64,000 bases of DNA, from contig NC_088300.1 of assembly GCF_032854445.1 (NCBI RefSeq), positions 56,208,984-56,272,983 on the forward strand, in the 5' to 3' direction. Positions 1 through 12,200 of this stretch are shown piece after piece; within the stretch, counting starts at the first letter, position 1; each line of letters starts with the position of its first letter. Below the pieces are notes generated by a model. That model made no database searches and was not told the origin of the DNA. It saw only the letters and a list, made by a program, of their open reading frames with translations. A program made the translations under genes and the position numbers. Source of the DNA: Liolophura sinensis (taxonomy: Eukaryota; Mollusca; Polyplacophora; Chitonida; Chitonidae).

Positions 1-840
1 TAGCGTAGTAATTAATCTAATTTTACCTTGCGGATTACGTGGAAACATCATTATTGGAGGGAAATACATTACATAATTAGCACGACCTGCATTCCTTTAA
101 CCTGAAACCCGTTGCCAGGAAACACCACGATAGTTATTTATGGTTCAGCGTGGAAAAAGGAATGGACAGTCATTACTATGTAACTAGGAGTCGCACTCTA
201 TTTGTCAATTACAAATCATCTTTCTAAGAAAGTTCAACGAAACGGCGAAATTGAACTATCACAATTGGCAAGGGATTTATAATTCATAGATGTAATAGTC
301 ATAATTGTAGTGGAACACAAGGTAATCACGGGCAAACAGAAGTAGTAACAACACACAAAACCAATAATTGCATATGATACTTCATTTATTATGTATTGCA
401 AAATGGGCTGCACCATATGAGATGGGCTAAACTGACCTCGCCCTGCATAGATTGTCGCTGTAAACTGGGTAATACAATTCTATGGGTTGACACGGGGATG
501 AAATTGACCATTTTCAATATATATCACAGATGTAAAGATACATACATCGCAGGGCCAAGTACATATGAGTGGAAGTCACTAATAACGTATCGCTACCATG
601 CGCGTAGATGGACAGCAAACAGCAGATCAGTGAACACGTGATCTCCGATCAACACATCGTACGTAGTCTGTTCACTGTGAGCCATGTGTAGTCGGGTAAT
701 ATAGCAGCGCAAGGAAACATTACTTGAGCACTTTAGTTATAGATCACAAGGGTACATATCATATTACACTGGTACATGAACGAATTTCAGGTAGCCATTG
801 CCTCAGACAATAGAACGATATTCTGATCACATGCTCATGA
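1..840. other. Gene-free left flank
   Basis: I recognise no exon, RNA gene or known repeat here. The longest open frames (around 60 to 80 codons) have no family resemblance and no flanking splice signals. The last part, from about 840, begins to resemble decayed units of the neighbouring 49-bp array. Confidence 0.5.
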
Positions 841-1019
841 AAACCAGACAACAAAGGAGGCACTACTTAGGCTGGGCGTGTGCGAAAACTACATTGATCA
901 CTAAGAAAGGCAGCAGTGCCATAAAGCACTACATGTGTTGAGCAACCAGGCATGAGGACAAAACTGACAGCAAAGGAGACATTACAAGAGCTGAGCATGT
1001 ACGTCAACCATATACACTG

Positions 1020-4000
1020 TCAATGAAGGAATCACTACTTGTGTTCATCACAAACATGGGCCACACTGTCAATGCAGGATGCACTTCATGTGTTCATCAC
1101 AAGCATGGGCCATACTGTCAATGCAAAATACACTACATGTGCTCATTACAAACATAGGCCATACTGTCAATGCAGGATGCACTTCATGTGCTGATCAGAA
1201 ACATGGGGCGCACTGTCAATGCAGGATGCACTACATGTGCTCATCACAAACATGGGCCATGTTCTTGATACAGGATGCACTACATGTGTTCGTTACAAAC
1301 ATGGACCACACTGTCAAAGCAGGATGCACTACATGTGTTCATCACAAACATGGACCATGCTCTTGGTACAGGATGCACTACATGTGTTCATTACAAACAT
1401 GGGCCACACTGTCTAAGCAGGATGTCCTACAGGTGTTCATTACAAACATGGGACATACTGTCAGTGCAGGCTGCACTACATGTGCTGGTCGTAAACATGG
1501 GCCATAGAGTCAATACAGGATGCACTACATGTGTATATCACAAACATGGGCCACATTGTCAATGGAGGTTGCACTATATGTGCTGATCACAAACATGGGC
1601 CACACTGTCAATACAGGATGCACTACATCTGTTCATCAGAAACATGGGCCACATTGTCAATGCAGGATGGACTACATGTGCTGGCCACAAACATGAACCA
1701 TACTGTCAGTACAGGATGCACTACATGTGTATATCACAAACATAGGCCAGATTGTCAATGCAGGCTGCACTACATGTGCTGACCACAAACATGGGTCATA
1801 CTGTCAATGCAGGATGCACTACATGTGTTCATCGCAAACATCAGATACATTGTCAATGTGGGATGCACTATGTGTTCATCACAAACATGGGCCACACTGT
1901 CAACACAGAATGCACTACATGTGTTCATCACAAACATGGGCCATACTGCCAATGCAGGATGCACTATATGTGCTCATCACCAACACAGGACATACTGTCA
2001 GTGCAGGCTGCACTACATGTGCTGGTCACGAACATGGCCACATTGTCAATGCAGGCTGCACTATATGTGCTGATCACAAACATGGGCCACGCAGTCAATA
2101 CAGGATGCACTACATGTGTTGATCACAAACATGGGCCACATTGTCAACGCAGGATGCACTTCATGTCCTCATCACAAACATGGGCCATATTGTTAATGCA
2201 GGATGCACTACATGTGTTCATCACATACATGGGCCATAGTGTCAACGCAGAATGCACTTCATCTATTCATCATAAACATGGGCCACACTGTCAATGCAGG
2301 CTGCACTACATGTGCTGACCACAAACATGGGTCATACTGTCAATGCAGGATGCACTACATGTGTTCATTGCAAGCATCGGACACATTGTCAATGTGGGAT
2401 GCACTATGTGTTCATCACAAACATGGGCCACACTGTCAACACAGAATGCACTACATGTGTTCATCACAAACATGGGCCATACTGCCAATGCAGGATGCAC
2501 TATATGTGCTCATCACCAACATAGGACATACTGTCAGTGCAGGATGCACTACATGTGCTGTTCACGAACATGGCCACATTGTCAATGCAGGCTGCACTAT
2601 ATGTGCTGATCACAAACATGGGCCACGCAGTCAATACAGGATGCACTACATGTGTTGATCACAAACATGGGCCACATTGTCAACGCAGGATGCACTTCAT
2701 GTCCTCATCACAAACATGGGCCATATTGTTAATGCAGGATGCACTACATGTGTTCATCACATACATGGGCCATACTGTCAACGCAGAATGCACTTCATCT
2801 ATTCATCATAAACATGGGCCACATTGTCAATGCAGGATGCACTACATGTGTTCATCACAAATGTGGGCCACACTGCCAATGCAGGATGCACTACATGTGT
2901 TCATCACAAAAATGGGCCATACTGTCAAAGCAGGATGCACTACATGTGTTCATCACAAACATGGACCATGCTCTTAATACAGGATGCACTATATGTGTTC
3001 ACCACAAACATGGGCCACACTGTAAATGCAGGATGCACTTCATCTATTCATCATAAACATGGGCCACACTGTCAATGCAGGATGCACTACATGTGTTCAT
3101 CACAAACATGGGCCACACTGCCAATGCAGGATGCACTACATGTGTTCATCACAAAAATGGCCATACTATCAAAGCAGGATGCACTACATGTGTTCATCAC
3201 AAACATGGACCATGCTCTTGATACAGGATGCACTACATGTGTTCATTACAAACATGGGGCATACTGTCACTGCAGGATGCACTACATGTGCTGGTCACAA
3301 ACATGGGCCATAGAGTCAATACAGGATGCACTACATGTGTTCATCACAAACATGGGCCACATTGTCAATGCAGGCTGCACTATATGTGCTGATCACAAAC
3401 ATAGGCTATACTGTCAACAGATGATGTACTACAGGTGTTCATCACAAACATGGGCCACACTGTCAACACAGGATGCACTACATGTGTTCATCACAAACAT
3501 GGGCAACACTGCCAATGCAGGATGCACTACATGTGTTCATCACAAAAATGGGCCATACTGTCAAAGCAGGATGCACTACATGTGTTCATCACAAACATGG
3601 GACATACTGTCACTGCAGGATGCACTACATGTGCTGGTCACGAACATGGGCCATAGAGTGAATACAGGATGCACTACATGTGTTCATCACAAACATGGGC
3701 CACACTGTCAATGCAGGCTGCACTATATGTGCTGATCACAAACATAGGCTACACTGTCAACAGACGATGTACTACAGGTGTTCATCACAAACATGGGCCA
3801 TGCTGTTAGTACAGGATTCATTACATGTGTTCATCACAAACATGGGCCACACTGTCAACACAGAATGCACTACATGTGTTCATCACAAACATGAGCCCTG
3901 CTGTTAGTACAGGATGCACTACATGTGTTCATCACAAATATGGGCCACACTGTCAATGCAGAATGCACTACATGTGTTCATCACAAACATGGGCCACACT

Positions 4001-4175
4001 GTCAATGCAGGATGCACTATATGTGTTCATCACAAACATGGGCCACACTGTCAATGCAGGGTGCACTACATGTGTTCATCACAAACATGAGCTACACTGT
4101 CAATGCAGGAAGCACTTCATATGCTGATCACAAACACAGGCCACACTGTCAATGCCAAAAACATTACCTGTGCTG
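1020..4175. repeat. 49-bp minisatellite array with higher-order repeats
   Basis: About 64 head-to-tail units of 49 bp. A typical unit contains 'gggccacactgtcaatgcag', then 'gatgcactacatgtgttcat', then 'cacaaacat'. Units differ at a few positions and some are 1 to 3 bp short. Nested higher-order structure is visible: an 11-unit block of about 536 bp is repeated (1761 onward and 2297 onward), and a 7-unit block of 343 bp is repeated (3260 onward and 3603 onward). Both edges decay gradually (about 840-1020 and 4175-4310), as expected for an array homogenised in its centre. The plus-strand consensus has no stop codon in any frame and 49 is not a multiple of 3, so long cysteine- and histidine-rich open frames (up to 303 codons) arise as a by-product. 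I see no start context, splice site or homology making this a gene. Confidence 0.93.
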
Positions 4176-4309
4176 ATCACATGGGACAGTCACAAACTGC
4201 CAACTCTGGAAGTACTACATGAAAATGTTTTGAGCACCCATCAGGAGCAAGTTATCAACACTGGAGGAAAGCTGCTTATGCTGATCACTGCCCTCATTCT
4301 TCACACATG

Positions 4310-5570
4310 TTAACGCTACAGTAGTCAATCTGTTACATTTTGTATATTAATAACACTCTTCACAAATAGGACAGATCAAACGGATAAACAGCACCACACC
4401 AAACAAGAGGTACCACACACACAAAAGGGGGACAACTGAAACATTATGCACCACAACAAACAGGTGTCACAGTTGGGCTTAGCCACTGGCAAGTGCACAT
4501 GGAAGAGCCGGTAAAGGAAAGTGTGCTGTTAGTTAAGGCAAGTACATAGGACATACAAAAGTTTCCTCATGAGAAAGGCAAGCATCTTGTTGAGAGCATT
4601 TTACAAACATAATGGAACATCAGACCAAGCATATTTCACAGCATTGTCAGACACTGATATCTAGAAAAATCCAGCAAAAACTCAACATCAAATTTTAGAA
4701 ATGTATATGCTAAAGTGGCATACCTAAATGTAGCACTTCTATGATCAGATATCAACTCACATTCAGTCTAATGGCAAAATTCAATGGACGTATATGTCTT
4801 GTGTTCACTCTAGTAAAGCACTCATTCATATCAATAAAACACATCAGACTTACTCTCTGATAATCAAAAAAAAAAAAAAAAATTATGATAGAGAGAAGAT
4901 GCATATAGTTATACAGTTAAAGGAACTCTAGGACTACATGTAGATTCAACTTTTTTTTACCGCAATCTACACACAAGTGGTTTTAATTTCCCAGGTCTAC
5001 CATAATGACTTTGGCTTTCAAAATGTGTTAGCCAATCAGAAGCCTGCATTTCAAAGTATGTGAATAATAATGGGAAGAAAATGAGGCAACAATCTACAGA
5101 TCTATCTGGGAAGTATGTGTCAGAAAAATGGTCAATAACTAGTTAAAATTTAGCTTTTACCATATTAGAACAATCATACTCATGAAAATCTCCTTTCCTC
5201 ATACACTCACCCAGAACTACAGGTTTGTAGTATAGAAATGACCAGTAACAGTTCAATCTTAAAAAGGAACCGCGTTCATTTTTTTCCAAGAATCAACTCT
5301 TTCGAGTTGTTTCTCCTACTTAAACGTGTTTGTAGTCATGTAACAACTATTGCGCGGTCATCTCCAGCAAATAATAAGAAAACGTTACACCACAATTAGC
5401 ATCACTGAATGCTCTTTCATGCCAGCTGAGCCTCATTATTTGCATAGCTGAAAATAATACGCAGCATGGTTGATCTTTCTTACATGAAGTTTTAGTGCAA
5501 CAGCATTAGAGCTTTTAGCCAATGGGAGTCCAGTTGGTTGTACTCTGTATAGGTTACTACATGTACATGA
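4310..5570. other. Intergenic, no gene seen
   Basis: AT-rich sequence with a poly(A) run near 4867-4882. No exon, RNA gene or complete mobile element recognised. Confidence 0.4.
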
Positions 5571-5639
5571 GCATACACTGGGCGTGTAAAATTATGGACA
5601 ATGATTTGGTCTGTGATTAATCATATGGGATCCTTCATC

Positions 5640-5702
5640 ATCATATGACAGAAAAATTGTTAAGTACGACGTTAAACCCCAAGCACTCACTCACTCACTC
5701 AT
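5640..5702 (+). mobile_element. SINE tail (tacgacgttaaacccc family), 5' truncated
   Basis: The stretch reads 'aagtacgacgttaaacccca' followed by an (actc)n simple tail. This is the 3' end of a SINE type widespread in molluscs. No tRNA-like head is recognisable upstream, so the copy is 5' truncated. The element at 11045-11275 has the same kind of tail. Confidence 0.6.
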
Positions 5703-6067
5703 ACAGCAAAGTAAATCTGAATTCACTGAAGTTTACATATAATCTGAGAAAGTCTGATAGTAGATTATACAATTTCTGTCACAATGACATATACAGGTCT
5801 CGAGATATCCAAAATGTTCGTAATCAGAATGCCACACATAAGACCCACCAGTTCAACTCTGTTTGCTGTTCATATTTGTGCCTAAGAGAACTGATGATGT
5901 TCATACTAACAACATTTGGTGTGATTGAAATGAAGGTGAACAACTGTTAGAAAATAAATTTCACACTGATTAGAAACGAATATACCCTTCATACATAAAA
6001 TTCTTATGATCTGTTAGACAAAGCATTCTAATAACAAATGTTAAAAATCATCCAAAAGGAGAAGGTT

Positions 6068-6245
6068 GTATGGTTTTCCCGGATAGCTCATTGGGATATC
6101 AGAATGTTTCAGAGCCTTGTGTTCATGGGTTCGAATCTTGCTCTGCCATACACCAAACAAAGGCACACTCAAGTGGTCCAAATCATCACCTTTCTCCACT
6201 AAAACCGCTAACTCCCAAGTGTGGATTCTTGAAAAATAATCAACT
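6068..6245 (+). mobile_element. tRNA-like SINE head
   Basis: 'ggatagctcattgggatatc' resembles an RNA polymerase III A box, and about 35 bp downstream 'gggttcgaatctt' is a near-perfect B box. The tRNA-like part then runs into unrelated sequence. This suggests a tRNA-derived SINE rather than a functional tRNA; I cannot fold a full cloverleaf with a paired acceptor stem. Confidence 0.45.
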
Positions 6246-6259
6246 GTGTAGACAATAGC

Positions 6260-9200
6260 ATGATGTCACAGCCAACATTTAAGCATTGAGAAAAATGCAT
6301 TCTTTGTCTCCTAATATGAAAATACAAGACCTTACATTATTTTCATCTTTACCAGCACTGGTAGTAAAATAATCTTACAAAACTCTTGAAGGACTCACAC
6401 TACTCCTTTAACATTTTGACTCCCACTCATCTGGAGAAAGGAAATGAGGGAAATAAAAAAAATGGTTGTTAGAAACAAAAAAGGTTAAACACCATTTAAA
6501 ATCATGCTTTCTTATCAGGTAACTGGTGAGGGTCAGTGTTTCACTTGGCCCTCATCATATAGGTAAATTAGTCTGAAGTAAGGTATTAAATATCAATCAA
6601 ATAAGTAAGTAAATAAATACTTTCCAACGACAGGCTAAAACTTCTACACTGACCACTGATGTCAATGGCATTCTTTCACCTATCTCTGATGCAATACCTC
6701 CACTTACTCTGAAACCGAGCTCTAAACATTACATCAAATGAAGCTAAAAAGATAATTCCTGGTCTAACAAGACAGTATGTTGGATACTTACATAAACTTG
6801 GCATGGTATAATGGAAATCTGCTTTGCCTCACAAAAATTAACTCTTATTATTAAAAAGCAGGGTTACACTACACGCAATAAGAGGAGGAAAATTTCCTCT
6901 AAAAGGCAAACATACATGTGAGCAGTAAAAATCAATGTTGATCAAATGTCAACGCAGATCAGCTACAGCTGCAAATAGAAAGAAATCATCATCCCAATAA
7001 TTCTTAAAATAAACAACTTGTTCCACTTAAAGGAGATTACCTGATGAAGAAGTTATACAGAGATAAAAAAAAGTAAATGTAGATATGAAATATGTGGGCA
7101 AGAATTTGAAAATCTTCTTTCCAAAACAACCTGTTTTGTAGATGAAGTTGATAAGCAAAACACACATGATATTTGTATCATGATCAACAAACGCATACAT
7201 ATCAAAATATAAAAACGTGGAGATAAACCCATAGAAATAAATTAATCACCAACAACAATCTCATCTCAGCAGTTCATATTCTGGAACTGTGACTTGTAAT
7301 TATCAGCTGTCCTCATATACTTTTGCAGGTTTGGATTTTAAACTCAGCTGTTTATACTATATGCCTCCATTGGCCTCAAAACACCATGGGGCACACTGAT
7401 GGCCCAATCTTTGGGCAGCTACTGCATGGCCATCTTGGCCACATGCTTTGGCCATGACATGAGCTCATGATGCCCCACAACTCCATATCAGTCGAAATGT
7501 TGAACTGTATGTATTTTCCAACAGTCACACAGACTTGTTCAACAACTGTCCCAAAGAAGGAAGACTGGTGTATCTTGGGACATCCAGCTGTCACGACCTC
7601 CACAGACTGGACATGTGGACACATCCGCCTGTGTGTGACCACTACTGTGGCCATTGTTTACCCAGCAGTTGTCCACCAACTATCATGTTGGTGGTCTCTC
7701 TAAGAAGACTGGTGAGTCGGATTTCAGGTGACAACCATATTTCTGCCATAAATCTATGGCTTTATTCACAAGGATGTCCCCTGTGTCCTCAGATATCTAC
7801 AAGCATGAAAGAAAAAAAAAATTTAGTATAAACAAGACACACAGTGCTGTGGATAGTTTCTTTCAAAACATAGGAGAATACATAGCATCACAGCCAAATG
7901 ACCTGTTTCAGACATAAAAAACAGATCCCTATAAAATATTAAGATGGGCCATAAAAAACAATAAGCAATCATATTTTCAAGACAATTATGTTAAGGAAAA
8001 TAATTTTTACTCAATACGTCAAACCACTCTGTGGTGGAAGTTTCAAAAAGAACTGGTGAGATAATCTAGGCCATCATAATAACATATGTTTCTCCTACAG
8101 ACAAAATGGCATTTTTGAAGATGTGATACTGGTACTACATGTACTACAAGGTAATGTAAAAATAAGGCCTCTGAACTGCACGCACTATATCCATAAAAAG
8201 GGTCTTAATTTACCACTTTAATCATAAAAAGGCTGCAAATTTAGCATATGTACAAAATAAAAATGACATTCCAAGTGTCTTTACAAAACTAAAATCAATT
8301 AAGTGTCTTTAGTACAAAGGTATGTGTGTATGCTTGGGGTTTGACATGTCTCACCTTACCATGTGAAGAATTAAAAGAATGCAAACATTTCATGGGAGAG
8401 TGACCTCAAGGGAGTTAAAGGAGAAGAAAATTTAAATATCAATCAAATACATTTGAATAGAGTATGGATTTCCTCGCAGGTGCATGCCATAAAAAAAATT
8501 CTAATATGTAGCTCAAGTTGATAAATTATAAATAAAGTCAGCGCCAAAATCCGCTGTGGGCGTCACCATTTTGCCTAAGAACTAGTCTTGAAGTCTTCTG
8601 TGGTAGGAGGAGAATTGCTGTCGGAAACCACCGAAGTACAAATCGTAAATTTCCAGTGGAGCTCTTCTTCCCAGAAGGTAGTGAACAGTACAGTTTGTTT
8701 TCCACTTGACGATCGGGAAACCAGAATGTTGGACGTAGGTTTCGAGTTTACACGAACAAGCCGCCAGTTTTAATGACTCTCATTGGCTGAGAGGCAACAC
8801 ACCCCCAGCATAAATTACAGGGTGTTAAAAATGGAGGATGTGATGGACTCAGTGATTTATGCCAGCTTTAGCGTTTTCAGGTTTTGTATGGCGAGGAAAA
8901 ATCGCAAAATGATGCAGCAGGCACCAGCAGATAGAAAAAAAATGTGCTCTTTTGAGCCTGTAGTGTCATATATTTAACTTTGCTTCTCCTTTAATTTGGT
9001 ACAACTCACTGCTTGAACAACCACAGCCACTTACATTACACATTATTTTAGAGGCACTGTAAAATGACTGTGGTTGATGTCCCAGAAGTGTGTTGATTAC
9101 ATAGACCAGACATTGACAGAAATGCTGGTTACCATGAAGAATGTCAGAGCAGGGAGTTGTAAAACATGCAAAAAATAATTGCATCCCTTCTATTTCTTAC
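6260..9200. other. Region downstream of TBC1D7, probably holding its last exon and 3' UTR
   Basis: TBC1D7 exon 5 ends at 9201 with a good minus-strand GT donor, so at least one more exon should lie here. I could not identify it with confidence. A weak candidate lies near 7265-7325 on the minus strand: an AG, then about 17 codons, then a stop, but with a poor pyrimidine tract and little similarity. The 7380-7700 stretch is more GC-rich and contains short inverted 'ggcca/tggcc' motifs but no recognisable product. Confidence 0.35.
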
Positions 9201-12200
9201 CTTACGCAGATAGTTCACCATATCCTCTGTGCGTGTCATACTTAACAAAGGTCTATGGAAAGTCATAAAAATAGCTACAGCAACAAAAACAAGAATCATA
9301 CAGGAGCCTCCTAGCACCTTATCCCATATTCTGAAAAACAGAAACATATTCTAGGTAGATTTTAATCTTACAAATTAATGAGAGAAAACACAAGGATAAA
9401 CCTGCTCTGAACAACAAAGGTTCTGCTATGTAATCTAATCTTAGCAGCTGCACAATACTATATCTATTTTTGTCATTTTGCTCATGGAATTTTTTTTTCT
9501 TGTAAAAGGGAAAATGTTTGTGTCCAGTTGGGAGAACCTTTTCCTGTGTTATATAAATTAAAACAAGGTAAATGTATTTCACCAAACTTGGACATGCACA
9601 GTGCTAAAGTAAACTTTCACAGAGTTTAGCACATTCTAATTTAAAAGTGAAACCTTCCATCCTCTTTCCATTGTGCAAGAGAAAAAAGAAAGTTTTGTAA
9701 TTACTTTTCAAATGAAGTTTCTGGCAGAATTCCAGCAAAGCAGCAGTGGAACCAGGCGGAAACAGGTATTGAGCTGAACACCTTATATTTGTGTAAATGA
9801 TCATACAACTTGTGATGAGAGTCCTCCTTCTGCAAATATTGCTCAGTTTTCAAAGGCTGAAAAAGAAAAGGGTTTCCCCAATATGATTTAAACATAATCT
9901 AAAAACCTCAGATTTTTTTCACCAGGGAAAATATTTTCATTTATTTTAGGAAGAAAAAAAAAACAAATATATTATTGATCAAATACTTCTCACTTTTGTT
10001 TTTTACTCAAATACTATATTTGCCTGGTCATGTGAGCAAGAAGCTGGCACACAGGAAACAGCATCTACCTCTGTGTGAATCAGTGTTTAGTTTATTACTG
10101 TTAGACTGGCCTAGTGACAAACAGAAACCTGAACCATCAGCATGTTCGCGGAATACATTGAAGCGGTAGGCCTGCACACGGGAGTACATTTTGCACCAGT
10201 AAACGAGAGCAAAAAAAAAAATGACCTTTAAATCAAATGGCCATTTTTCCGTGGATTATTTGGTAAAATTTCAGCACTGTGGAAATGGATGCCGTGTTAC
10301 CCCCTTCAGATGTACCAGCCCTTTGTAACATTTGAGAAATGGGTTTTCCCTCTTCCTGATCACAAGAACCATGAAAAGATATTCAAACGGTTGAAACCTC
10401 GGTGAGCAAACAACAACAAAAATATGTTATTTAATTTTATTTCTTTGTTGTTTAACACCACACTCAAAAAATTTTGAAAGAGACCAGGGAAATATTTTAA
10501 GGAATAGATTACATTTAATATTGCCATAACAAATGAGATTTCACTTCATTGACGCATCACCATATTAATTTACATAATTCCTAAATACTGATTCACACTG
10601 ATTTAACCTGGAGTATGTCTTTCCAGGTGTCCTATAAATTTCTAATATCAATTTTCAGCCTCAGTTTGACTCAAGCTTTCTCTTTATATCCCTGGTAGAA
10701 ACAAAGCCCAGTACTGGCTTAGTTACCTAGTCCTTATTAAAGCAATTTTGGCCACCCTGAATTCAATTTCTGGTAAACACCAATGTGATCTACACAAAGT
10801 CATAAAGACTCACCAGTGTTAGTAATGAATCCTTAAATTTGTCAAAATGCCTGAAAAAGCGTGTAGTTATCCAGTAACTGGACACAGGATCGTCTTCAAT
10901 CTTGGAAACAGCCTCGGCCATGGCCATGAAGGCCTTGTTATTGTCCTTACTTAGCTGAAAAAAAAGACAAAAAACAGTTCACTATTTACACAGTTCAAAG
11001 AGCAAATTAACTTGGTACTAAGGACAATTATACATCTACATAAGGTCATAGCTTAAAAAAGGTACTTCTAGTGTCGCTTGGCCTTCAGCACTGAGAGGTT
11101 AGAGCAAGAAAACAGGACTGGTTGGCCCGATGTCACTCAGTATAATGTGACTGGGTTGGTGTCTTTGGCATGATACTTCAGTGGCTGCAGCACTTTTGCA
11201 GCATGGACAAGACGAAGCAGTATAAGTACACACCTAAGTACGACGTAAAACCACAAGCATACATACGTACATCTACATATGGACACACCAGCAATTTCTG
11301 TGCAATAATAGATGTGTATGGCTTGCTTGCTTCTTTATTTAATCACCTGAGTTTTAATGTTTCTTTAACATTTATTTGATTAACCTGGTATAATATTACA
11401 GTATGTCTAGTACACAAGCATATCGGTTGCATTCCAATATAATTTGCTAGGTTCAGGTTCACTGTTGCCTTACTGGGAATTGAACCCATGCAGAACACAT
11501 CAGACATGACGTCACACTCTATCAATTTAAAAGGACACAAAAGCAGGAAAGTACTAAGATTGTAAATCTTAAAGTCTAAGGAATGATGGACTTAGGATTG
11601 AATCTGGAATATTCCACAGATAAGACTGATAGAGGGAATTCAATTCAATGGAAGTCTTCATCACACTAAAAGCAATGAAGTATAAATGGTAAGTTTCATG
11701 TGAGAGCTGAGAACACAACATATCTCTCACGTTCAAGTCAATAAACAGATCTTGTTATCTCATGGAGCAGAAACAGAATACATGTACATGTGTTATTATA
11801 TGAGACTTCACTTTCTACCCACATTCAATATCCTCAGAAATAAAAGGTAATTAATACTGAAAATCAAACACATACTAACTAGACTTAAAAGACCCAGACT
11901 TTTTTGGTTTCACTAATTATGTAAAACAAATTGTTTACCATGATATCTTCTTGGAACTGAAGGGCTCCCTCCTCCACCAAATACATTTTTAGAAAAACTT
12001 CACTGAGAGGTGTGTGACTGTTGACTCGGCCCAAGACACGAACGGCATGGAGCAAATCCTCATACTGCTGTTTCCTCTGTTTCCACACAAACTCCTGTGA
12101 GCTTTGGTTGGACGGAAGTATACCTGTATAGACATTAATTTACAAATTCTTTATTTATCTGAATGTTGCTTAAAAGCATGCTCAATAATTTTTTCATTTA

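Noticed and set aside
2824-3735. 303-codon open frame with CxxC/H-rich repeats that looks like a zinc-binding repeat protein
   Set aside because: It is a translation of the 49-bp minisatellite, which is open in all three frames. Overlapping frames are equally long and there is no start context or splice structure.
6068-6140. Functional tRNA gene
   Set aside because: A- and B-box-like sequences are present, but no complete cloverleaf with a paired acceptor stem can be drawn.
7376-7703. Overlapping frames on both strands (78 to 98 codons) in a GC-richer patch
   Set aside because: Three mutually overlapping frames with no family match. They do not resemble the missing TBC1D7 C-terminus.
8966-9184. 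Minus-strand frame just after TBC1D7 exon 5 as its last exon (ASKIMCNVSGCGC...)
   Set aside because: It has an AG near 9060, but the sequence does not align with the conserved TBC1D7 C-terminal helix, and phase-0 joining is not supported.
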